This document shows, piece after piece, positions 6,700 through 13,003 of a DNA stretch of 20,669 nucleotides. The notes beneath the pieces were generated by a model. It had not been told where the DNA came from. It saw only the letters and a program-made list of their open reading frames with translations, and ran no database searches. The translations under genes were made by a program, and so were the position numbers. The stretch's first letter is position 1. Each line of letters begins with the position of its first letter. The stretch lies in assembly GCA_021777685.1 (NCBI GenBank), contig JAJYDH010000045.1:1-20669 (forward strand), read 5' to 3'. The DNA is from Planctomycetota bacterium (GTDB taxonomy: Bacteria; Planctomycetota; Planctomycetia; Isosphaerales; Isosphaeraceae).

Positions 6700-7800
6700 T
6701 CATCGACTGGAGATCACGGCGGGCTGATGGCTGTCGGCGAAGTTCCGGATCGCGGAGAAATACTCGCGGGCCTCGGGCCTGACCTCGCCCGCCAGCGTCC
6801 GCTCGACCTGCTCGGCCAGCAGGGCCATCCAGTCGGCCAGCTCGCGGTCGAGCCTGGACATCTCCACCGGCTTGCCGAAATACTCGATCATGGGCCATTT
6901 CCCGGCCTCGAGGGCCCCGGTGGTCCGCCGCATGGCCTCTCCGCTGCCGGCCACGTACATCATGTAAGGGATGAACAGGAGGCATTCGGCCACCTTCTGG
7001 CGGCCGTTGAGCACCTGCACGTGCTGGGAGATCACCTGGCCGAGGTGGACCAGGTCGGCCGGCTGTTCGACGGGCAACATCAGGGTCGAGCCGACTTTCC
7101 ACTCGGCGTAGAGGAACGTGTCGAACTCGACCAGGCGGTCGTCGAGCCGGCCGATCCGGTTGAAGATCTCGATCGGCCGGAACCTGGCCCTGATGGCCTG
7201 GATGTCGATCATCAGCTCCCAGGTGCTCGCGAACCCATCCTCGGCGACGATCCCGTTGGACAGATACGGCGAGACGCCCAGGAACGTCGGCCCCAGCTCG
7301 TTGATGAGCCGGTAGCGCTCCTCGTAGAAATCGCGGCGGATCGGCAGGGCGTCGAAGTCGTGGATCAGCACATATCTCGTCCGGCACCGGGCGATCCCCT
7401 TGCACCAGCTCATCCACGAGTAGAGCCAGGGCCAGTCGATGGCCCGTGCCCAGAACGACTGCATGGGAGTGTAGGTGATGAAGGTGATCGGGAGGCTGGG
7501 ATAGCGCTCCTTGATCTCGCGACGGAAGCTCTCGGGGAGCTGGGCTTCGGTCAGCTCGAACGCGATCATCAACTCCTTGAGGTTGTCCGTGTCCTGCCGG
7601 ACGATCAGTTGCAGGACCGTGTCCAGGATCGTCCGCAGGGTGTAGTTGCAGGCGATGATGACCGTGTAACCGGGCTCATAAGACTTCATCGGGCCCCATC
7701 GTACGAGCGTCCGGAGGAGCAGCTCCAGGGGCAGGCGTTGCAGACGACGTACATGAAAAGCCAACTTGCTCTTATACTTACTTCGCTTGTAGTCGATCAT
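6700..7800 (-). CDS. Putative GT-A-type glycosyltransferase
   Basis: A 366-residue protein that looks like a GT-A-fold glycosyltransferase, although I do not recognise a named family. YTVIIACNYT (45-54) resembles the first nucleotide-sugar-binding strand. A charged helix/strand region follows, and YVLIHDFDALPI (143-154) provides a DxD-like motif (Asp148, Asp150) where metal and nucleotide-sugar would bind. Conserved-looking downstream segments are FLGVSPYLSNGIVAEDGFAS (173-192), VEFDTFLYAEW (224-234) and HLGQVISQHVQVL (252-264). The first 20 residues are strongly basic and may touch the membrane; the matching DNA (7750-7800) is much more AT-rich than the rest of the gene. Its ATG overlaps the stop of the epimerase gene as ATGA (7797-7800), indicating translational coupling. 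Longer in-frame starts inside the epimerase gene are rejected. Confidence 0.75.
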   Translation of the reverse strand: MIDYKRSKYKSKLAFHVRRLQRLPLELLLRTLVRWGPMKSYEPGYTVIIACNYTLRTILDTVLQLIVRQDTDNLKELMIAFELTEAQLPESFRREIKERYPSLPITFITYTPMQSFWARAIDWPWLYSWMSWCKGIARCRTRYVLIHDFDALPIRRDFYEERYRLINELGPTFLGVSPYLSNGIVAEDGFASTWELMIDIQAIRARFRPIEIFNRIGRLDDRLVEFDTFLYAEWKVGSTLMLPVEQPADLVHLGQVISQHVQVLNGRQKVAECLLFIPYMMYVAGSGEAMRRTTGALEAGKWPMIEYFGKPVEMSRLDRELADWMALLAEQVERTLAGEVRPEAREYFSAIRNFADSHQPAVISSR

Positions 7801-8939
7801 GCGGTCAGAACCCCCGGGTTGATCAGGGGGCTGCCGGCGGCGGCCTTCACGGGCCGGCGGGCGCGATGCCCCGAGAAATAGTCGTGATATCCCTCCGCCG
7901 TCCGGATGAGCCCGTCGGCCAGGGAGACCGACGGTTCGAAGCCCAGGTCGTCGGTGAGACGGCGGCCCGAGGCCCTCTGGGCGGGGATCGTGACGACGCC
8001 GGGGGAGGGTTGGGCGACGACCCGGATCTGCAGGCCGTCGATCTCGGCGGCCCGGGCCGGGTCCGACCTCCGCTCGACCTCCGCGGCCGCTTCCATCGCC
8101 GCCTGGATCATCAGGGGGGTCTTCAGGTGGGCGCAGCCCTTCAGGTTGTAGACCTTGCCCCAGCAGCGGGGGGTCGCGGCCAGGCCGATCAGGGCCCGGA
8201 CGCAATCGTCGATGTAGAGATAATCGCGCTCGTGATGGGCCGACTCGGCGTAGAGTTCCGGCGCCTCGGGGGAGTCCCCGGCCAGGAGGGACTTCATCGC
8301 CCTGGGGACCACGCGGTAGTTCGTGTTGAAGTCGTGCGGGCCGAAGATGTTGCAGAGCCGCAAGACCACCGTGGAGAGCCCGTAGACGCGGTGATACATC
8401 CGGGCGAAGACGTCCGCGGCGAGCTTCGAGACGTCATAGACGCCCGTGGCCAGGAGCCGGGACTTCTCCTCGTCGTAAGGCTCCCCGTCGGAGTCGCCGT
8501 AGACCTTGTCCGTCGAGGTGTGGACGATGCTGAACGGCCGGTGCTGGTCGGTCCGGATCGATTCCAGGAGGTTGAGCAGGCCGACAGTGTTCGTCTGCGC
8601 CGTCTCGTAGGGGAAGGCGACGGCCCGCTCCACCACCGAGGCGAACGAGGCGAGGCTGAACACCGCCTTGAACGGCCTGGATCGGACCACGTCGCGGACC
8701 ACGTCGAGCGGGTCGGCGAGGTTGACGCGGACGGGACGGACCGAGGCCCGGAGCCCCGGGCGGATGTTGATCAGCGACGGTCGCTCGGGCGACGTGTCGA
8801 GGTCGATCAGGGTGACGTTCGCGTCGAGGTCCACCAGGCGTGCGGCCAGGTGGCTGCCGATGAAGCCGAACCCCCCCGTGACGAGGACGTCGGCATCACG
8901 GAAGAATCTCCTCGCGATGGAATCATGGCTTGGCAACAC
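7797..8939 (-). CDS. NAD-dependent epimerase/dehydratase (extended SDR family)
   Basis: An extended short-chain dehydrogenase/reductase acting on a nucleotide sugar, either a 4-epimerase or a 4,6-dehydratase. From the start chosen here (about 380 residues) the visible parts are the Rossmann motif VLVTGGFGFIGSHL (18-31), an acidic end of strand 2 (LIDLDTS) favouring NAD over NADP, SLASFASVVERA (95-106), the active-site segment HTSTDKVYGDS (140-150) and the catalytic YDVSK pair Tyr168/Lys172. RLCNIFGPHDFN and the late RDYLYIDDCVRA are family-typical. There is no ATG near the N-terminus. Codons TTG 8978, GTG 8939 and TTG 8936 are all possible; GTG/TTG at 8939/8936 is preferred because GGAG lies five to eight bases upstream. 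It heads an operon with a glycosyltransferase and a methyltransferase, so it probably supplies their sugar nucleotide. Exact product unknown. Confidence 0.88.
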   Translation of the reverse strand: MLPSHDSIARRFFRDADVLVTGGFGFIGSHLAARLVDLDANVTLIDLDTSPERPSLINIRPGLRASVRPVRVNLADPLDVVRDVVRSRPFKAVFSLASFASVVERAVAFPYETAQTNTVGLLNLLESIRTDQHRPFSIVHTSTDKVYGDSDGEPYDEEKSRLLATGVYDVSKLAADVFARMYHRVYGLSTVVLRLCNIFGPHDFNTNYRVVPRAMKSLLAGDSPEAPELYAESAHHERDYLYIDDCVRALIGLAATPRCWGKVYNLKGCAHLKTPLMIQAAMEAAAEVERRSDPARAAEIDGLQIRVVAQPSPGVVTIPAQRASGRRLTDDLGFEPSVSLADGLIRTAEGYHDYFSGHRARRPVKAAAGSPLINPGVLTA

Positions 8940-8955
8940 ACAATCTCCGTGTGTT
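8935..8955 (-). promoter_or_regulatory. Hairpin presenting the epimerase Shine-Dalgarno sequence
   Basis: AACACAC (8935-8941) and GTGTGTT (8949-8955) form a perfect seven-base inverted repeat around a seven-base loop. In the transcript of the epimerase gene the loop reads GGAGATT, so the Shine-Dalgarno core is in the loop, while the candidate GTG and TTG start codons are in or at the edge of the 3' stem. It could be an RNA control element or a DNA operator. The repeat itself is certain; its role is inferred. Confidence 0.5.
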
Positions 8956-9109
8956 AGAGGATCGTGGGACTCGATCAACCCCCGCGATCGGGCGACCCGG
9001 GGCCGACCCGTCTCCGACGCCGTGCATCACCGACCGGCGCGCCCGGATTGACGGGAGGCCCGACCGGTGGCGGACGGCCTCGACCTGCCCGGAAGGGGCT
9101 ATTGGCGAC

Positions 9110-9811
9110 TCATCGCCCGCGACGGCGATAGGCCAGCAACATGGCCCCGGCCGCCGCCATCAGCAGGCACGAGGGGGGCTCCGGCACCGTGGACGCCGCC
9201 GGGGCCAGGACGACGTTGTCGATGACCGCCCCGATATAGCCGTCGTTGCCGTTGAAGATCGATTGAAATCGGACGCCCAGCAACGAGGACGTCGCCGTCA
9301 CCTGGACGGTGACGGCGGTCCAGTTGTAGAGGTTCGGTAGCTGGATGAAGATATCCGCCGGCTGGGCGAGGATTGCGTTCGAATTGCCGTCGAACAACTG
9401 CACCCGGATGCCGTCGTCCAGGCTGCTCCCGGGATATTGCTGGTCGCGATAGCCGGAGTAGGCGAAGGTCAGCTGGTACAACTGCCCGGCCGTCGCCGCC
9501 ATGACCTGAGAGAGCGTCCCGGGCTGGTCGCCGTTCAGGTCGAGGAGATTATTGCCGTCGGGCGCCGTCAGCGCGGGAAGCACGTTCCCGCTCCAGTCCG
9601 TGTACGAATTGATCGACTTGACTACGTCGACATTCCCCGCCTCGATCGTCCATCCCGGCAGGCCGCCCGTCGTGCCGAACTCGGCGTAGTTGCCGGCGGA
9701 CGGGAGCGGGGGATCTTCGAAGCTGCCGTTTATGAGGCCGGCCCGCGCGACGCCCGATCCCGATGAGGCGAAGGCCGCGAGAGCCAGGATCGACAACATT
9801 GATCGTTTCAT
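9110..9811 (-). CDS. DUF642-like PEP-CTERM surface protein
   Basis: A 233-residue exported protein. It has a Sec signal peptide (MKRSMLSILALAAFASSG, cleavage likely after the Ala-Arg-Ala near 22-24). A beta-rich DUF642-like domain follows, opening with LINGSFEDPPLP (26-37) and LPGWTIEAGNVDVV (51-64), the usual start of this carbohydrate-associated fold, and ending near IGAVIDNVVLAP (193-204). The C-terminus is a PEP-CTERM sorting signal: VPEP at 209-212, a hydrophobic helix SCLLMAAAGAMLLAY (214-228) and a terminal RRRGR. Such proteins are processed by an exosortase and usually reach the envelope or extracellular matrix, often glycosylated. No exosortase gene is in the window. The start at 9811 is fixed by the signal peptide; the ribosome-binding site is weak. 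It stands between glycosyltransferase and sugar-modifying genes on the same strand, with a good promoter candidate of its own. Confidence 0.85.
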   Translation of the reverse strand: MKRSMLSILALAAFASSGSGVARAGLINGSFEDPPLPSAGNYAEFGTTGGLPGWTIEAGNVDVVKSINSYTDWSGNVLPALTAPDGNNLLDLNGDQPGTLSQVMAATAGQLYQLTFAYSGYRDQQYPGSSLDDGIRVQLFDGNSNAILAQPADIFIQLPNLYNWTAVTVQVTATSSLLGVRFQSIFNGNDGYIGAVIDNVVLAPAASTVPEPPSCLLMAAAGAMLLAYRRRGR

Positions 9812-10281
9812 GGGATGCGCCCCACATGAGGGATTTCAATCCGACTTTCCACTCCGGGGCTTATTTTCCCGGACTCCGAACAGCCTGTCAATCGATGCCA
9901 TGGCTATGTTCTGAAAAAACAACCTTGCCAACCATTGGGATTTTAAAGATCATGGACTTTAATTATCAATCGTATCCGAATTTGGCTTTTAAAAAAACGC
10001 TTTTCAATGTCGCAGGTCGTTTAAATTTCGAAATTCCCAGGACACTCGGCATACTATGGCTCCAGATCCGGCCACCCGGGGCGAAGCCCGAATGCCGGAC
10101 ATTCTCGCCGCCGAGGCCGTCTTGATGTCCGGCTCCGGATCGGACGACGGCCCGGGCGCGACGGGTGCGAACTCGAAGCCGTGGCGGCGCACCCGGCCGG
10201 GCCGACGGGCCGGCTCGGCGGGCCTTTCCCGCCCGAGGATCGCGAGCCTCGGACGTCACCGCGGCCGATCGGCGGGCCGGT
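9812..10281. other. Long intergenic region with an AT-rich island
   Basis: No credible gene is seen in these 470 bases. The part next to the PEP-CTERM gene holds its promoter candidate. Bases about 9905-10040 are strikingly AT-rich for this genome, with A/T runs, a TTAAAG...CTTTAA inverted repeat (9943-9948 and 9957-9962) and a perfect 12-bp palindrome at 10024-10035. Bases about 10060-10281 return to high GC and contain only short frames without recognisable protein features. The AT-rich part may hold regulatory or UP-like sites, or be a remnant of acquired DNA. Confidence 0.6.
9863..9891 (-). promoter_or_regulatory. Promoter candidate for the PEP-CTERM gene
   Basis: On the minus strand a perfect TTGACA (9891-9886) is followed after 17 bases by GAAAAT (9868-9863), matching ten of twelve sigma70 consensus positions. 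Transcription would begin near 9856, about 45 bases before the ATG at 9811. The AT-rich island lies directly upstream. Confidence 0.55.
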
Positions 10282-11232
10282 CTAGGAGTTGAGCATCCGG
10301 AGGGAATCGCGCAGCTCCGGCCGAATCCGATCATATTGATGAATGATCGGGATCGGGCGGCCGTCGGGGTCGACGATGCAGCCCTGCCGGATGGAGAGTT
10401 CGGTCTGGTAGTTGACGGTCGCGATCCGGCCCCGATCGCCCGCCGAGACGGTGTATTCGCCCGGCCCCAGGAAGCTCGACACGACGTAGTTGTGCAAGGC
10501 CTGGTCGATCCCGCCATGCCTCCAGGTCCGGAGCCGCTTGACGCAGTCGCACATCCGGCGGACGTGGCCGAGGACGGCCTCCCTCGACCCGAGGATCGTC
10601 CCCGAGCAGAGCACGTGACGGCCTTCGATGGCCGAGAAGGCCTCGGCGCCGAAGCCGTCGGCGAACCAGGCGTCGTTGAGCGGCTCGGAGCCGAAGCGGT
10701 TCGACTCCTCCGCCAGCTCCAGCCCGACGGGGGTCTCGAACGGGTCCGCCTGGAAGAAGACGTCGCGGGAGTCGGAGAGCAGGACCTGGCCGAAGTCCTC
10801 GCGGGACAGGATGTCGCGGATGTGGAAGAACCGGGCCACTGCCAGGGAGACCAGCGACCTCGTCAAGGCCTCGGGGAGGATGGGGGCGAGGCTCGGCGCC
10901 AGGCGGGTGGACCGGCCGAGGAGCTCGGTCACGCGGACCCGCTTCCGCACGGTCGCGCCGCTGAATTGCCGGTAGCGGACCTTGACCCGGGGGATGTGGC
11001 GGCAGAACCACAGATCCTGGTCGAGTTCGGCGTCGTACTCGCGGGCGATGTCGCGGAGGGGCCCCTTCTCCCAGACGAGCAGGATGACCCGGGCCGACCG
11101 ATTGACCGCGCGGAAGGTCCTCAGGAAGGTCCGGACGAAGTCGGGGCCCACCCCGTAGGCGGCCGAGAAGACGACGTCGGGGGCGTCGGCCCCGGTCCGG
11201 ATTTTCTCCCCTTCGGCGGCCTGGATCATCAT
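10282..11232 (-). CDS. Glycosyltransferase with DxRD motif (GT-A-like)
   Basis: A 316-residue putative glycosyltransferase. The opening strand DVVFSAAYGVGPDFVRTFLR (19-38) resembles a nucleotide-sugar-binding start. The core motif VLLSDSRDVFFQADPF (150-165), with Asp154 and Asp157, is typical of a group of GT-A-like enzymes in plants, algae and bacteria in which D-x-R-D-V-x-F-Q-x-D-P-F binds metal and donor. Matching late motifs are LCSGTILGS (208-216), GGIDQALHNYV (240-250) and IIHQYDRI (296-303). No signal peptide or membrane helix is evident, so it is cytoplasmic. Two adjacent ATG codons begin it (11232 and 11229) behind a GGTGGA-like site. It lies upstream of the PEP-CTERM gene but is probably transcribed from its own promoter. 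Donor and acceptor are unknown; family-level call only. Confidence 0.78.
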   Translation of the reverse strand: MMIQAAEGEKIRTGADAPDVVFSAAYGVGPDFVRTFLRTFRAVNRSARVILLVWEKGPLRDIAREYDAELDQDLWFCRHIPRVKVRYRQFSGATVRKRVRVTELLGRSTRLAPSLAPILPEALTRSLVSLAVARFFHIRDILSREDFGQVLLSDSRDVFFQADPFETPVGLELAEESNRFGSEPLNDAWFADGFGAEAFSAIEGRHVLCSGTILGSREAVLGHVRRMCDCVKRLRTWRHGGIDQALHNYVVSSFLGPGEYTVSAGDRGRIATVNYQTELSIRQGCIVDPDGRPIPIIHQYDRIRPELRDSLRMLNS

Positions 11233-11304
11233 GGACTTTCCACCCTGGGGCTGGTTCGCCGGCGTCGGGGGGCAACATCGCCCGGGATCGACCCAGGTAA
11301 CATC

Positions 11305-11332
11305 TTTATTGGATGCGCACCCCTTTCGTCAA
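11305..11332 (-). promoter_or_regulatory. Promoter candidate for the DxRD glycosyltransferase gene
   Basis: On the minus strand TTGACG (11332-11327), a 16-base spacer and AATAAA (11310-11305) match nine of twelve sigma70 consensus positions. The start of transcription would be near 11298, about 65 bases before the ATG at 11232. It lies just past the stop of the histidine kinase gene, which argues that the two genes are not strictly one operon. Confidence 0.45.
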
Positions 11333-11355
11333 GCACACACCAATGCTCGGGCCGA

Positions 11356-12831
11356 TCAGGACGCCGGGGCGAGGGCGACCTTGGGCGGGAGCCGGACGGT
11401 GAACCGCGAGCCCTGGCCGGGGGTCGAGTCGACCTCGATCGTGCCGCCGTGGTCCTGGACGATCCCGTAGCTGATCGAGAGGCCCAGGCCGGTGCCGACG
11501 CCGACCGGCTTGGTCGTGAAGAACGGGTCGAAGATCCGCTCGCGGATCGCCGGGTCGATCCCGCAGCCTGTGTCGACGACGTCGAGCCGGACGCCTCCCT
11601 CGTCGGCGCGGGTCCGGACGGTCACGGCGCCCCCCTCGGGACAGGCGTCGATGGCGTTCATGACGAGGTTCATGACCACCTGGTTGAGCTTCGCCCCGAA
11701 GCAGGTCAGCGGCGGCAGCTCGCCGAGATCCTTGTCGATCCGGACGTGCTTCTTGCGGGCATGCCCCTGGACGATGGTGATCGTCGAGGAGATCCCCTCG
11801 TTGAGGTCGACCTCGTTGAGCGTCCCCTCGTCGAGCCGGGCGAAGACGCGGAGGTCGCGGACGATCTGCTGGATGCGCCCCAGGCCGTCGCGGGTCCGTT
11901 CGAGGAGCCGGGGGAGGTTGCCGACGGTGTATTCCAGGTCGAGGCTCTCGCGACGGGCCCGGATCTCGTCGACGAGGTCGGGCCGGCACTCGGCCAGCGG
12001 CCCCTCGCCCTGCCGGTACAGGTCCAGGACGTCGAGCAGCTCGGCCAGGTCGCGCTGGAGGACGGCGACGTTGTTGCTGACGAACGACAGCGGGTTGTTG
12101 ATCTCGTGGGCGACCCCGGCGACCATCTGGCCGAGCCCGGCGAGCTTCTCCGACTGGACCAGGCGGCTCTGGGTCTCCTTCAGGGCCTCGTGGGCCTGGC
12201 GTTCGGACTCGGCCATCTCGCGGAGCAGGAGGTTCTGGGCCTGGAGCTGCTCCTCGGCCTGCTTCCGCTCGGTGACGTCGGAGAAGATCCCCTGGATGCC
12301 GATCGCGTCCCCCTCGCGGTCGAACAGGGGCGTCTTCATGATGTGGACGTAGATGACCCGGCCGCCGGGCGTCGAGTGCTCCTCGACCGCCTCGAACGGC
12401 TTACGCTCCTCGATGACCCGGGCGTCGTCGAGCCGGTATTTCTCGGCCAGCTCGGGCGGGAAGAACGAATAGTCGTCCTGGCCGAGGACCTCCTGGGGCG
12501 TCCGCCCCAGCTCCCGGGAGAAGTTGCTGTTGCAGAAGGTGAACCGGCCGTTGAGGTCCTTCCGGAGGATGCTCTGCGGCAGGCTCTCGACCAGCGAGTG
12601 ATAGAAGACCTCCGACTCGCGGAGCGCCAGCTCGGTCGTCTTCAGCTCGAAGAGCTGCTCCTCCAGCTTGAGGCGGAGCCGCCGCTGGCTCCGGGTGAGC
12701 CGGAGGGTGTAGACGACCAGCGCCGCCGCCAGGAGCGCGGTGAACCCCGCGGACAGCAGGACGCTGACTTCGATCCGGCCCATGCCCGTCACCTGTTCGA
12801 TCGCGGCCTCGATCTCATGATATCGCGACAT
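11356..12831 (-). CDS. Membrane PAS-domain sensor histidine kinase
   Basis: A 491-residue two-component sensor kinase. It has one N-terminal membrane helix (about residues 22-45), a short basic coiled coil (46-72), a PAS domain (about 73-190, with LPQSILRKDLNGRFTFCNSNF and ending IQGIFSDVTERKQAEEQL) and a second coiled coil (190-228). The dimerisation/phosphoacceptor site is GVAHEINNPLSF, with His242. The ATPase domain has the N-box NQVVMNLVMNAIDA (383-396), DTGCGI (420-425), FDPFFTTK (434-441) and GTGLGLSISYGIV (446-458), so all boxes needed for autophosphorylation are present. Almost nothing is periplasmic, so the signal is probably sensed in the cytoplasm by PAS. No response regulator is next to it and no receiver domain is fused, making it an orphan. 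The upstream gene is divergent. A link to the downstream glycan genes is possible but unproven. Confidence 0.93.
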   Translation of the reverse strand: MSRYHEIEAAIEQVTGMGRIEVSVLLSAGFTALLAAALVVYTLRLTRSQRRLRLKLEEQLFELKTTELALRESEVFYHSLVESLPQSILRKDLNGRFTFCNSNFSRELGRTPQEVLGQDDYSFFPPELAEKYRLDDARVIEERKPFEAVEEHSTPGGRVIYVHIMKTPLFDREGDAIGIQGIFSDVTERKQAEEQLQAQNLLLREMAESERQAHEALKETQSRLVQSEKLAGLGQMVAGVAHEINNPLSFVSNNVAVLQRDLAELLDVLDLYRQGEGPLAECRPDLVDEIRARRESLDLEYTVGNLPRLLERTRDGLGRIQQIVRDLRVFARLDEGTLNEVDLNEGISSTITIVQGHARKKHVRIDKDLGELPPLTCFGAKLNQVVMNLVMNAIDACPEGGAVTVRTRADEGGVRLDVVDTGCGIDPAIRERIFDPFFTTKPVGVGTGLGLSISYGIVQDHGGTIEVDSTPGQGSRFTVRLPPKVALAPAS

Positions 12832-12929
12832 GGCCCGCCGATCCGGGCCCGTGCAATTGCGACGATATCCCAGACGCCGGCCCGAGGCCAGGCTCTGCCC
12901 GGGTTATGGGCTCGGATCTGGCCGGCCCC

Positions 12930-12959
12930 TTGACACCCCGGCCCGGTCGCGCCGACGAT
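12930..12959 (+). promoter_or_regulatory. Candidate promoter for the secreted hydrolase gene
   Basis: A perfect TTGACA (12930-12935) is followed after 18 bases by a weak GACGAT (12954-12959), about 45 bases before the ATG at 13004. It lies in the 172-base gap shared with the divergent histidine kinase gene. The -35 match is good and the -10 is poor. Confidence 0.3.
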
Positions 12960-13003
12960 TGCGAGGTCGATGGGTCCCGATCGGAATCCGGAGGTCGATC
13001 GCG

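Noticed and set aside
9892..9950. Sigma54 promoter (TGGC-N-TTGC pattern) upstream of the PEP-CTERM gene
   Set aside because: TTGGCAAGG is present on the minus strand, but no GC element follows at the required distance. The sigma70-like match at 9863-9891 is better.
10004..10192. Small protein gene in the long intergenic region
   Set aside because: The 62-codon minus-strand frame lacks a convincing ribosome-binding site, domain or plausible composition, and it spans the boundary between the AT-rich and GC-rich parts.
10165..12933. A 922-codon open frame on the plus strand
   Set aside because: It lies opposite the glycosyltransferase and histidine kinase genes. Its translation is a low-complexity Asp/Val/Leu/Gly-rich shadow without domains, as expected for antisense frames in very GC-rich DNA.
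12830..13003. N-terminal extension of the secreted hydrolase
   Set aside because: The upstream frame has no conserved content and overlaps the start of the divergent kinase gene. The ATG at 13004 has a ribosome-binding site and begins a clean signal peptide.
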